A stretch of 64,000 nucleotides of DNA, taken from NCBI GenBank assembly GCA_946807835.1, contig OX327711.1, positions 18,077,501 to 18,141,500 on the forward strand, given 5' to 3'. Within the stretch, counting starts at the first letter, position 1. Every line of letters begins with the position of its first letter. The notes beneath the pieces were generated by a model. That model did not search any database and was not told the origin of the DNA. It saw only the letters and a list, made by a program, of their open reading frames with translations. The position numbers and the translations under genes are program-made. Below are positions 47,600 to 58,630 of the stretch, piece after piece. This stretch comes from Ailanthus altissimus (Eukaryota; Streptophyta; Magnoliopsida; Sapindales; Simaroubaceae).

Positions 47600-49742
47600 T
47601 GTTAGAAATGATGCTTATATGCCATTCCACTATTATATGAATATTAATTGTTAATATTTATATAATAAATATTTTGAATAAAATTGTTAATATTAAATAT
47701 ATATATATATATATATATGGTAAGATGCTTGTAACATTTCAAACATTGTATGATTTGAAAGAGTTTAGATTTGGTCTAAAAGAGTTTAGATTAGTACTAA
47801 AAGTTAGCAATGCCGAGAGTTATAAATGCTAAGAGTTACTAGGTTATAAGAGTCAACGAAATCTAAAGAGTTAGAGCCTATCATTGCACAAGTATATTCT
47901 CAAAACTTTATGTTTCTGATCTATCTTCACTTATGCGGGTTTGTCATTGAAGACCTTATCATATATAGATCAGTATATGTTTATATTTGAATAGTCTAAA
48001 TAGTTAGTCTTAGCATACCATGAGTTTAGTGAAAGTTTGTATAGGCATACGGGTATTTAGTGAGGACTAAGTACTTAATAGACTCAATGAGAACCTCTAA
48101 TAGATACCTCATAAATCCATCAATTGAAGGTCCTCTCTAGTTGAGTAGTATTCGTGATCTTTTAACTTGAGCACCACGGTAGGCTTATGAGTGATCTATC
48201 ATACTTAGGTTCCACACATATCAGAGACATTTCATAGTCTAACTGCTAGGTGTCACTAGGTATGGTCTAACACTCATAGAGTCTGGTGTGTGTAGATATG
48301 GCATCCATCAGCCTATATGAGTGAGTTGTATATCCTGATCTCTAAAATTATATTTTAGGAAGTCTTGTGGCCATATAACCTGGGAAAGAGTTTCTTGTAG
48401 GATAAACAATATCGCAAAAGTATTTGCTCATAATTGTTTATGAAAATACAAATTTAGAGATAAGTTTACAATTGAGCATATGGAGACTTAACAGTGATGA
48501 TCTATGTCTTCGCTCTTCTATAATATAAATGACAGAGGGATTATACGAATATGTATTAACCTTAAATTATATGGTTTAATGCACTATTTTTTAATTTTCG
48601 TAATATGTATATGAGGCATCATTTAAGGACTTACGAAAGAGTTCCGTAAGACAAATGAGTGTGAACCTAAAAAGTCTTACAATATAAAGTGTACTCATTG
48701 AACACTAGGGTAGTGCATCCAGTTGAATAATTTAATCTGAAAAAAATTTGAAAAGTGAAATTATTTTAGAATCTCTCGAAAAGCACATAAACTTAAATGT
48801 TAAGCTTAGGAATATTTAATTAATAATTATTATTAATTAATATTGCTTGACAAGTGTCATTTGACTATTGGGCTTAAGTGACCATATGACATAATGTGAT
48901 TAGTCATAAGTGACCTCTTGGTAAGCCATGGCCGATTAAGGCCATTACATGTTAAAGCAAAGGCATTTAATGACTTAGATGCTTGACACATAGTCCATTT
49001 AAAAGTTTAAATGGCTTGATTAAATGATACTTGGCAAAGTTAAAAGGTTAAATAGCATTTAATGCCTTATAAATTGACGAGTGGCAATTATAAAAGCTAA
49101 TGTATAAGCATTCGAAAATTTAAATACAAAGAAGAAATTACCACTTCTTATTAAACAAAGGACATTTATCTTTGTAAGAGAGAGTTGACCAAATGTAAAA
49201 TGAAAAAAATTGCCACCTTTTTACTAATTAAGAACATGTGTCCTTGTAAGCATAAGATGCTTAATATGTTGCAAATTAAAAATTATATATGTGTGTGTCT
49301 TTCATTCAACAATAACTTGAGATTTGAAATTGTAAATGTTGTAATTTTAGATAAGCAACTAAAGAGTTAGTTAAAAGTAATAAGACTGAGTGAGAAGAAA
49401 ATATTTTGGCAATTGAAAAAATAATTTGTTGAGAGATAAGATAGAAGCAAAGAGTTACTTCAATATTATTCTTGCAAGAAATTGAATGCTATCATTCTAA
49501 CTTCGCAATCCTACTAGATGTTGCAGACTAGAATTGCTCACAAAATCACTTCAAAGGTGAACTCGGGTAATCGAAACTACCTCAAATTATCTTCAAGGGT
49601 AAAATTAATCTCATTAGTATAATAAAACTTAAATTTAGTATGTGTATATTGCAATCAAAAATTAGAATTATCTGTGAGACATGCAATTATTCAAAAAAAA
49701 TTATAATATACATATTTATATCTTACGCGCAGCACACTAACA
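47600..49742 (+). repeat. 3' LTR of copia B
   Basis: Begins TGTTAGAAATGATGC and ends CAGCACACTAACA. It contains an (AT)n run at about 47697-47718. It is about 100 bp shorter than the 5' LTR through small deletions. Confidence 0.85.
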
Positions 49743-50253
49743 TATGTAGAAACTTCTTTCTTTGTTGGATGGTCAATTCTGGAGGAATGATACCACTGAC
49801 TAGGCAGTTAACATAATCGATATACTATGATATGTCTCTGTGTTGTGCAGTCAAGAGTTGTTCATTTAGGAATGTTTCATTGATCATTGTTTCTTTTTTG
49901 CGTTGATTTTTTCAAAACAGGATAAATAGTCGACAACTTGATTTTCTACACATTTTTTATTTCGGATTTGTAGATCAAACTCTCGCAGTAATAATATCCA
50001 CCTAATCTTGGTTTTTTATTTTTCATTGTGATTAGATATTTGATGGTTGAATGGTCTGTAAACACTATCACATTGACTCTTATAAAGTAAGAACAAAACT
50101 TTTCAAAGGTAAAGACTACTGCAAGAAGTTTTTTTTTCTATGGTAGTGTAATTTGACTGAGCATCATTAAAGGTTTTTCTGGCATAATAGATGACATAAA
50201 AAACCTTATTCTTTCTTTACCCTATTATTGTTGGCATCACACATCAACTCAGA
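49743..50253 (-). pseudogene. Ty3 RNase H and spacer remnant (upstream part of the split element)
   Basis: On the minus strand: SELMCDANN, FYVIYYARKTFNDAQSNYTT, EKKLLAVVFTFEKFCSYF, VIVFTDHSTIKYLITMKNKK and KPRLGGYYY. After a gap comes SGIIPPELTIQQRKKFLH, which continues into the integrase at 37449 when copia B is removed. A frameshift lies near 50215 and the RT upstream of about 50253 is absent, so the element is truncated there. Confidence 0.85.
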
Positions 50254-50334
50254 TGTTTGATAAAATCCATACATTAGGCGGGATCGAGTGCTTGAAATTT
50301 TTCCTATCTTGGGCAAACTCGGGTTTTCATTTAT

Positions 50335-50860
50335 GCAATCCCTGCCTGAGTGGGCTCACTTGTTTATTGAAGACTTTTTCTATAATTCTATATACGTCCC
50401 AAAAAGGATGGAGGATTGACAAAGTCCTCCACTTGCTTAAGGTGAGGACCTTTTCTATAGTTCTACATACGTCTCTAGGGGGATGGAGGATGAACAAAGT
50501 CCTCAATCTACCTAGAGTGAGGACCTATTCTATGGATCTACATATGTCCCTAAAGGGGATGGAGGATCGACAAAGTTCTCAACCTGCTCATGGGAGGACA
50601 TTTTCTATAGTTCTACATACGTCTCTAAAGTAGATAAAGGATCGACTAAGTCCTTAACCAGCCTAGGGTAAAGACTTTTTCTAAAATTTTACATATGTCC
50701 CCAAAAGGAATGGAGGATTTACTATCCTAACCCACCTAGGGTGTAAACCCTTTCCACTATTCTACATACATATCGAACAGGGGCAGAGGAGCGACTGATG
50801 CTACATATGTCCCGAATAGAGATAAAACTTATTCGACCAAAGCCCACTTACGGTGAGGAC
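50335..50860. repeat. 75-bp tandem repeat, about six copies
   Basis: TCTACATACGTCTCTAGGGG-type units recur at about 50394, 50469, 50544, 50619, 50694 and 50767, then a shorter step to 50807. Each unit holds GGATGGAGGATNGACAAAGT and a CCTAGGGTGAGGAC stretch. Since 75 is divisible by three, the plus strand is open across the first copies (50253-50633) as a 25-residue repeat. I regard that as a by-product of the repeat. Confidence 0.85.
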
Positions 50861-53610
50861 AACTATTATCTCACATGCATCCATAGTAAATACAACATTC
50901 CAACTAAGGTTCAGATAAAATAGCTCAATGAAATAAAAGAAACTATTGTGTTAGCATTGATGAACATAAAAATTTACACATCATTCATTAATAAAAAGTA
51001 AAAACTTGTTCAAAAGGGCTTCACCACCTAAAAGATTATAAACAAGCGTTTAAAGGTAATTCTGCCCAAAGGTAAAGCAAGAAAAATGATTAAGCAACCT
51101 GAGCCATATGACCTTCATCATCCACAATGATCAAGCCTTTGCGGGGCAGCATATTAACTGGGGGGACCTCGGTAACGTGGGGAGCATCAACAGTGATGGA
51201 AGGTATGTTAGGAGCAAGGAGCACTTAGATCAGCCGCCAAAGGAACTTGGTGGTGGTAAGTTCTGGAGGCAAAACAGTAGAAGAGTCAGTAGGATCAACG
51301 GTGTCTTCGGTGATTTAACTTTTAATAAATGGTCCATGATACCTCTCAGCCACTGGAGGCGGAGGTTGGGGTAGTGCTACTAAAAAACTTTCACACACAT
51401 TAAAAACCCATCCGGGACCCCAATGCACTACCTTTTACTTTGGCCATCGGGTATAGGCCCTATCAGCCTCTTAGGTCAACTTGTCAATCCAGGTAGCCAT
51501 GTCCTCCTTGACCCAATACAAGGTAACCAGCTAGCACCCAGTCTCAATGAACATAGCCTCTATAAAGTTTTTGTCAATTTAGCTCAGAGACTTGGCTTTC
51601 AATTGCAGCAATTACAAAGGTAGACTCCTATTCCAGTATGACCTTCTGTCTCTCTAGCTTTGAGACTTTGCTTTCGACTTTTGCAATTTTTATCTCCGTA
51701 GTTTTTGCTGATCCCTAAAACCTTTGGCCTCCACCTAAGCCTGATGCACCCTCTTGCCTTACTTGAGCCCAATCTTCCTCGAGTAGTTGGACACTTAGTA
51801 ACCTTTAAAGGACATCTGTTCGACACCTAGCAAAAGCATAGGCATCTTACAAAATATAGAAAAATTTAACACCCCGAGCAAAAAAAACCACAAGGGAAAA
51901 TAAGTAACTCATAACAAATAGGCTTCTCATGCCAAGATGCATTGCTGCCGTCAGGTTATAATTTGCAGTCTGCTACACCTACTCGGTATCCATGTATCGC
52001 TCTCCCTAACAAAGCAGCGAGATTAGATACTTCAAGTCAGTGCACCTACTAGTAACCAGATCAATAAGCGTGTCTATCACTTGAGGTCTGAACACTAGTT
52101 GATGTCGTTGCTCTTAAGTAAGACCCCAAGGTGCACTACAGGAAGTACCTCGGGTTATCAGAGAGATAGCCAATTTAGTTGGGGTGGTTGTGCTCATCTC
52201 TTACCTTCGCCTAGTGGGTTTGGGCCGAGTGTGACCTCTTTGCCCTTTTAGGTGGTCCTCGAGGAACTGTAACACCTTTAGCCCCTGAAATCTTGTCCTA
52301 AACCTCGACAGTATGAGGGGAAGTCAGAGTTGGAGGAACTTCGGACTCCCTTAGGGCATCCGATTCAAGCTCAATCTCTCGTCTCACAACGATGAGCTAA
52401 TTTGCGGCTAGAGTCATTCCCTTAACCTTGCATACCTAAAAACAAAAGGTAAGTGCAAGACCGATAGGAACGAAAGTAACCATAAAGGCTATGGAATACT
52501 TACTTCTTCTTCAGGGAAGAATGCAATAGATTTTGGTTATCAGATTTGCGTCCCTTAAACTCACCTTCGTCAACAGGCTTTGGTAGCTATGTGTGTGCTA
52601 CAACTGCCTCAACTTAAACTTTACGAGATTTTGATATGTACGTCATCGTAGCCTAAGTAGTTATAATAAGAAATACAAGAGCTGATGGCACAAGCAGACA
52701 AAATACACAAGAAATGGGATAAAGATAATAAAAAGAGAAATGTCTTACATTCAGAAAAAATTGGGTTAGGACATTCCAAGATCCCCTCTTCGAGGTTGAA
52801 GGAACTTCTGACCCTATTCCCTACCAGAAAAAAACCAAAACTCTTTCCACCCCTTGTTGGTGGTAGGTATGTTCTGAATTGGGGCAAGAGCCTTTAAGTT
52901 TGAAAAAAAGTAAAAGCCCTTATATGCATTATGATTAAATTTGTACAAGTCTCGCAACTCTGGAAAGCTGAGTTCAAACTGCCCTGCTCTTGGCCATAAG
53001 ACAAATAGCCTTGACAACACTTTCCAAGAGTTAAGATTAGTTGGGATGGGTCAATCCCTAGGTGGTCTTGCATTTTTACAAAATAAAGCTACATGGCAGC
53101 TTAAGCCAAAGATTAAAAAATTCGATATGGAGGGCCACTTCACCCTCATCAAGACTGCTTAAGAAATAATCAGGGGTTGGGACACGTAGTGTTAGTGTCA
53201 CTGAGGATGAGATGTTATAATAGAGCCTGAGCCACTCCAAAATCTCTTTGGTCACATGGGACCTCAGGTTCCTAAGGTCTACTTCATATTCTAACTCCTA
53301 AAGCTCATCAAAGGGATTGTTTAGTGCATCTTCTTCACCTTTTTCCTCTTCTTCCTCCCTTTCAATTAATTCTTTGAGGTCTAAAAGCCTCTCATCTACT
53401 AGGGCTACTTTATTGCCCATAGCCTCGGGGACTATGATAGTTAGAGTGTTCTCAGGCTCCTCCACACTCTTGAGGTGAAAGCCTTTCTCGAGTCTGGGAC
53501 CCTCCTATTTCTCTTCCCAGTCAGTGGAACCCCATTAGCTCCCTCCTCATCATCACCCTATTGCCTAATGTTTAAAATGCTCTCATATCTTGAGGCCATG
53601 GTAAGGGTTC
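50861..53610 (-). pseudogene. Gypsy-type plant transposon ORF remnant (Transposase_28-like)
   Basis: On the minus strand an ATG near 53600 (MASRYESILNIRQ, then a stop) is followed by acidic and linker text. Then come LRLPCSFIL-like text, PRAGQFELSFPELRDLYKF (about 52990-52930) and NAYKGFYFFSNLKALAPI with NKGWKEFWFF (about 52930-52830). Such phrases are typical of the 'putative gypsy type transposon' proteins of plant Ty3 elements. A frameshift follows, then FNLEEGILECPNPIFSE ending at a possible GTAAGA donor. A proline-rich region (about 52390-52200) and a Lys/Arg-rich, coiled-coil-like end (about 51826-51600) complete it. Broken throughout. The domain name is from memory. Confidence 0.55.
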
Positions 53611-55360
53611 GACTAAAAATGTCCTCTAGGTCGAAGGGTAACATAACATAGTCTAATCGATAAACAAAGCCCAAATTTCAGAATAAAATAAAAGCAGTCC
53701 ATAAATAAAGCCTAAGATCAAATAGACGAGCAATACTAAATCAAACATAAAGCCATAAAAAATACACAATCATTGCAAATGGTTCTTCATAGGCAAGAAA
53801 CAACACACAACATTCTAATCTATGACCTAGAGTGTTCCTTACCAGGATAAATGAAGTCTTTATCCTACACATTCACATCTAATAGTACACACCCTTATAT
53901 CAATAACAATGTATGCTTTATACAAACCTAGGAGCATTCTTAAAGAAGGGAAAGAAATGAAATATACTAAGTCACAAAAATTGACAGAAGTTACGGAATA
54001 ACATGGGAGCAACGTTGAAATAGAGCAATAGATGATCACGGTTCTCAAAATAATGGTCTTTTATTTAGTAAAGGAATTCGAAATTCAATAAAGGCAAAAG
54101 TGTCAACTAAATAGGGAAAGGGTATATCTGTAGGCTAGGGGCAGCAACAAATCACTACCATTAAAAAAATGGACAAACTAGATTGAAGCACGCTCAAACG
54201 TGTCTTTTCAACTGACCAATATTAAAGTTTAACAAGTTAAAACCGCCACGTCAGCCTTATTTTTTCATATCAAACACCTTCAGGCACCGAAAGGTCAGAT
54301 CGGTTGGCACACAAACCTTGATAAACTACATGCATTTAATAAAAAAGATCCCCATGATAGCAAAACCCCTAAGATGCAACCAAACACAAAGGAAAACCCC
54401 TTACATTACCCGATCCACATTAAGCAAGAACATAAGTAATTTTTACTCTTAACAAACAAAAATTGAGAGGCTTTTATTCCCCTTTTAAGAGTTCAGCCCT
54501 AATAAAAAGATCTCGATCAATTTAGCATTAGACTATAGGATTGTCTATATTTTAGATATTTTAGTGGGCACCTGATACACTAATTCACTCTGACTAGGAC
54601 TTAGGGTAATTGACTTTTTAGTTTAGACAAGTCAAAACCATAAATTAAAGAACTTTTATTCCCCTTCTAAGAGTCTTGCCCTAATAAGCCAAATATGAAT
54701 ACCTCGGCCAAGGAAGGAAAGAGCAAAACAAAAATTTGCTTGAGATTTAGGATTAAAAATCAAGGAGACCACTTATACCTACATACACTAGACCCTGAGA
54801 AGCAGACCCCAAGGAACTCAAAAATTGTGAACCTCATGTCTCTAAGAATCTATATTTATCATCACTCAACAAGAAAAGTACCAGAGATCTCAAGGTGAGA
54901 ATTAATTACATTAACTTCTAATCTCTTGATTTAAAGGACTTCGATTGACCGTTGATCGAATAGAAAAGTCTCAAGGATCTTGAGATGATAATCAATCTCA
55001 CCGACCCCAAGTTTATTGTAAATCATGGTAATAATAAAGTCCTAATTTTTTACCCTGATTTCTTAAGGTGTAAAACAACAAGCCAATTACAAACCAGCTA
55101 TAAAAAAAAAAATAGAGCTACAATGGCCAAAGATAATGACAAATACTCAAACAAAAAAGTACTTTAGAATTTTTTATTTTCTTGACTTGCTGGCTTAATC
55201 ATTGAAGGATTTTTTTCAAAACCACCATCGGCGAGACCTAACTTTGTTTGGGTTTTGTTGTATGAAAGTGCAAAGAAGCCTAACTTAGCCTATTCCAGTG
55301 TCACTAGGAAGCCAAGGCCCATTTACATTTTTTCAACAAATAAATTTGAAGCTTATTGAC
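53611..55360. repeat. Non-coding retroelement-like sequence with imperfect repeats
   Basis: TTTATTCCCCTTTTAAGAGT followed by GCCCTAATAA recurs about 184 bp apart (near 54472 and 54656). TCTCAAGG...TTGAGAT-like phrases recur near 54885 and 54970. It may be leader or LTR sequence of the gypsy-type element, but no LTR ends were found and no ORF here is convincing. Confidence 0.35.
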
Positions 55361-56446
55361 TTAAGAGACCAATTTTTAAAATCAACAATATTAAAAAATA
55401 TATATAATGAGTATTTAATAAATTTTTTAATTAATTAATATTACAAAAGATTAAATTAAGGTATGAAGGGACTCAGTTCTTAGATTGTATAAAGTTTATT
55501 TAAATAAATTTAATTTATAAGAAAAGATTTTAATCTCTTAGAATAATTTTTTTTATAATTATTCACTACATATTTTAAATTTAACATCTTAACTTTTTAA
55601 TTTAAGTTTTAATCTCTATCATTTTTTTAATTTTAACACTTTAACCGTCTTCATAAGAGTAATTCTAAGTCCACCCCCATTTCGTTGGTATTGATACATG
55701 GGTATCCATTACTTTTTGAATAGATCATGCAATTTGCCAAGCTCATTTTAGTGCTTTTCTGCTTCAACAACATGTAAAGTAAGAAGGATTATTATTCTTT
55801 GTTGGTTATCTTGTTAGTGGAGAATGCCACATTATTGGCTTATTGCTTGTCGTGTAGTTCTTGGACTTCACACTCACTACGAATTCAGCCTTCAATTGGT
55901 TACTTTACAAGTTTCACATCGATACAATCCTACTTTAGAAATTGTCCACTAAGACTTGTTTCTTGAAAGCGATAAATGAATAGTCCTTACAAGTCCTTGT
56001 TTTGCCTTCTTTTTTAGCATGCAGAAACCTTGCTCCAATAATATACATCACTTTTACAAGAATTTGGCAGATGATCGTATCAGATTATGTTCAGACAGTG
56101 CAGACCTCCTCGCTAGAAAACTTGCATTCTCATTGTTTTTAAAGATATGTTATTCAACGAAAAATGTTCGCACTCTTTAAAATGCGGATGTATAACTTTT
56201 TGTGTAAAGAAAGAGTTTTATACAATTTAACATCTTTGTACAAGAGTTGACGTTACAAGAGTTGACGGTTAACTTTTACCTCTATGTAATGAACCAAACG
56301 TTGGTTATTGACTTAAAACCAAATTATTAGATGATATTATAGATCCACCTTGCATACAATTCTAAGATTCATCTCATCTCTAAATATGTCATGCAATTAA
56401 GTAGTGCACGTTAACAAGCTAATGAGTGAAGGGCTAAGTGGTCACT
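55361..56446. other. Intergenic, no gene seen
   Basis: AT-rich with short ORF-like stretches and no recognised domain. It marks the return from retroelement sequence to genic DNA. Confidence 0.5.
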
Positions 56447-56578
56447 TCATCTCAAATGAAATCTGAAACTTTCTAGTTCCTTGTCTAAAGGATCATCAAC
56501 AGTTGAAGCAACCATTTCTTTCGATATAAGGCAAGAAATGATCAAAAGGGAGATAACCATTAAAGTTTTGAGCATCAT
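56447..56578 (-). CDS. Candidate small secreted peptide, 43 residues
   Basis: The ATG at 56578 opens a 43-codon frame. Residues 1-25 (MMLKTLMVISLLIISCLISK, then EMVAS) have a short basic start and a long hydrophobic core, as in a signal peptide. The rest is STVDDPLDKELESFRFHLR. There are no cysteines in that part and I recognise no peptide-hormone family. The same frame is open for 68 codons upstream, but that stretch looks like untranslated sequence. No intron, paralogue or promoter proof is visible. A chance ORF remains quite possible; the argument for it is the clean signal-like N-terminus and its place beside a host gene outside the retroelement block. Confidence 0.25.
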   Translation of the reverse strand: MMLKTLMVISLLIISCLISKEMVASTVDDPLDKELESFRFHLR

Positions 56579-57096
56579 TATTAACAATTTAACAATTATA
56601 AAAAGAAACAATATCAGATAAGATTTTCCAATGTCCCTGCTTTCACACGGGCAAAGCAACAACTGTACTGCCAGCTGGTTATTTTTATGAAGATTTGAGA
56701 GAAAGAATTTGTGTCTGATCCTCCTCTCTTCCTCAATACCCACCGCAAAGTCCAAAGTAACACGTAGTCCATTTGTAATCACTAACTGCGACGCTAGTTA
56801 TTTTTAAAAAGATCTCTCACAGCACATGTCTCTCTGACTGGCATTGTTAATTAATAAACCCAAATTCACTTTAAGGAGAGTCGCTCTTTTTCGCTTTTCC
56901 TTTTGATCGAGTGTTCTTGACGTTTTGTGCTTTGTGCTTGAATGGACACCACAACCGGAACCATTTTATGTGTATATCTGGATGAAAAAATTAGGGTTCT
57001 GTTTGAGAAACCTCCTAAGTAAAATTAAATTCAATTAATTTTGCAACGTATATTATGTCATCTTCAGTCGTCACGCCCTTTCGTCAGCCACTGAAC

Positions 57097-57102
57097 CACG
57101 TG
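57097..57102. promoter_or_regulatory. G-box CACGTG upstream of the bHLH gene
   Basis: CCACGTGT, about 780 bp upstream of the bHLH ATG, with a W-box-like TTGACC at 57120-57125 close by. Motif matches only; one such site per few kilobases is expected by chance. Confidence 0.35.
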
Positions 57103-57880
57103 TAGCATGGAATCTGAACTTGACCAATCAGCAGCCATTAATGGTCCATTAAGATAAGATTAAGCATCCTTAATATATATATATATTAAATTAGCATCCT
57201 TAATTTACTTTTACACCAATGCTATAATTAAGCACAGAAAATACTATCGTAAAACACGACTAGCAATATTTAATATTCATTCAAATATTTCACCACATTA
57301 TATTTATGGTGCCTTATTCTCCCTTCGTCGTCCTTATTTTTATCACTATCTAGGATAAAACTTGGAGTTGGGGATATTAAATAGAAATAATATGAACAAA
57401 TGGTTTGCATAATTCGCATAGAAGTTCATTGCTATTCTTCAACCTTTGCCATACTAGCTTAAATTTAGATTAGTGCTGCAAGCCTCTAAAATTCCTTATG
57501 CATGGGATGGTCCTTCAACATGTTCATAATCCATTAACAAGTTTGTGATCAACATGTTCATAATTAATTGAAGGACAATGTGCTAAGTTTTGGCTGAGTA
57601 TAGATCAAGACTTTGTTGAATCGTTAAAGCCGAAATTCATACAGTGGAATCTGTGATTTCTGAAAGAAAAGAGACGCTCCAAGTAGGGCCACAGCAACAA
57701 CAATTTAGCTCAGCAGTCCCCACCACCTTCGCAAATCAGCAAACTTTTTCAGTAGCATCTTATGATAGTAAGTGTTTTTTGTTCATGCCTTTGCTTTTCC
57801 ATCATTAAAAGCCCATCAAATCGGTTACTGATGAATACCTAGCATCTGTTAAAACATAGAAGTATCCATAGGTATTATTG

Positions 57881-58630
57881 ATGGAGAACAACCCTAGCTC
57901 ATCTAGAACTGATAGAAAAACCATTGAGAGAAACAGGAGAAATCAAATGAAGGCCCTTTACGCCGAGCTCAGTTCTCTTGTACCCCATCAAAGACCTATG
58001 GTATCTCTTCTCTCAACTTATAATATCGATACAGTTTAGCTTGTAAATTGTGATTTCTTAATTAGCTAATGCTTGTATTTCTTTTTTCTTTTTTCCTTTG
58101 AAATGGAGTTGCAGGAAGCAACATCACTGCCTGATCAGCTAGATGAAGCTGCTAAATATATAAAAAGGTTACAAACAAACTTGGAAAGAATGAAAGAAAA
58201 GAAAGACCGGTTGATGGGAATTAAAAAGCCTAATACAAGCGTGAGTAGTGAGGCAATGGCGGGGCTAAGATCACCTCAAATCGAGGTTCACCAAATGGGT
58301 TCAGCTTTGGAGGTTGTTTTAATTACTGGCTTGGATTTTCAGTTCATGTTCAGGGAGACGATTCGCTTAATGGTCCATGGAGGAGCTGAAATTGTTAATG
58401 CCAGCTTCAATGTTGTTGAAGATACCGTCTTCCACACTATACATTCTAAGGTTGCTTATAAAATATTGTTTTGAAAAAGCATATGAATTATACTTCTTTT
58501 GTTTCACTTGCTTCACAATTTCTTTGGGTTATAATTTGTGTAGCTTGGAGATTCTGCAACGGCTGGTCATGAAGCAGCAAGGATATCTGAGAGGCTGAAG
58601 AAGCTTGTTCATGATGCTAGTGCATTTTGA
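57881..58630 (+). CDS. bHLH transcription factor, bHLH162-like
   Basis: Exons 57881-58000, 58115-58450 and 58544-58630, with GT-AG introns and phase 0 throughout; 180 residues. The basic region and helix 1 read DRKTIERNRRNQMKALYAEL (11-30), the loop includes LVPHQRP, and helix 2 runs from SLPDQLDEAAKYIKRLQ (44-60) into a coiled coil. Glu16 and Arg20 correspond to the E-box-contacting Glu9 and Arg13, while the usual His5 is Arg12. That pattern predicts E-box but not strict G-box binding. The C-terminal half (about 93-180) is an ACT-like fold: EVHQMGSALEVVLITGLDFQ, then VVEDTVFHTIHSK and AARISERLKKLV. It should act in the nucleus as a dimer. The exon 2 donor was placed at 58451 because reading on gives an early stop and the splice restores the conserved HTIHSK-LGDS join. 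The family match is strong; target genes are unknown. Confidence 0.93.

Larger units (their letters stand above)
37450..49742 (+). mobile_element. Ty1/copia retrotransposon B, old, with two nested solo LTRs
   Basis: LTRs at 37450-39700 and 47600-49742, clearly more diverged from each other than those of copia A. The primer site TGGTATCAGAGC (39703-39714) and a decayed purine tract before 47600 frame a degenerate copia interior in plus orientation. Flanks CAAGC (37445-37449) and TATGT (49743-49747) look unlike each other. The interrupted integrase sequence, however, predicts GACAT-CATGT-AGAAA, so both are mutated copies of CATGT. Solo LTRs F and G are nested inside. It is the same family as copia A. 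Confidence 0.88.

Noticed and set aside
50253..50633. 126-codon ORF with repeated TFSIVLHTSL text
   Set aside because: Product of the 75-bp tandem repeat antisense to retroelement remnants; no start context or domain.
55750..56250. Short amino-acid stretches hinting at a copia RNase H remnant
   Set aside because: No run of conserved residues in order could be read in any frame.
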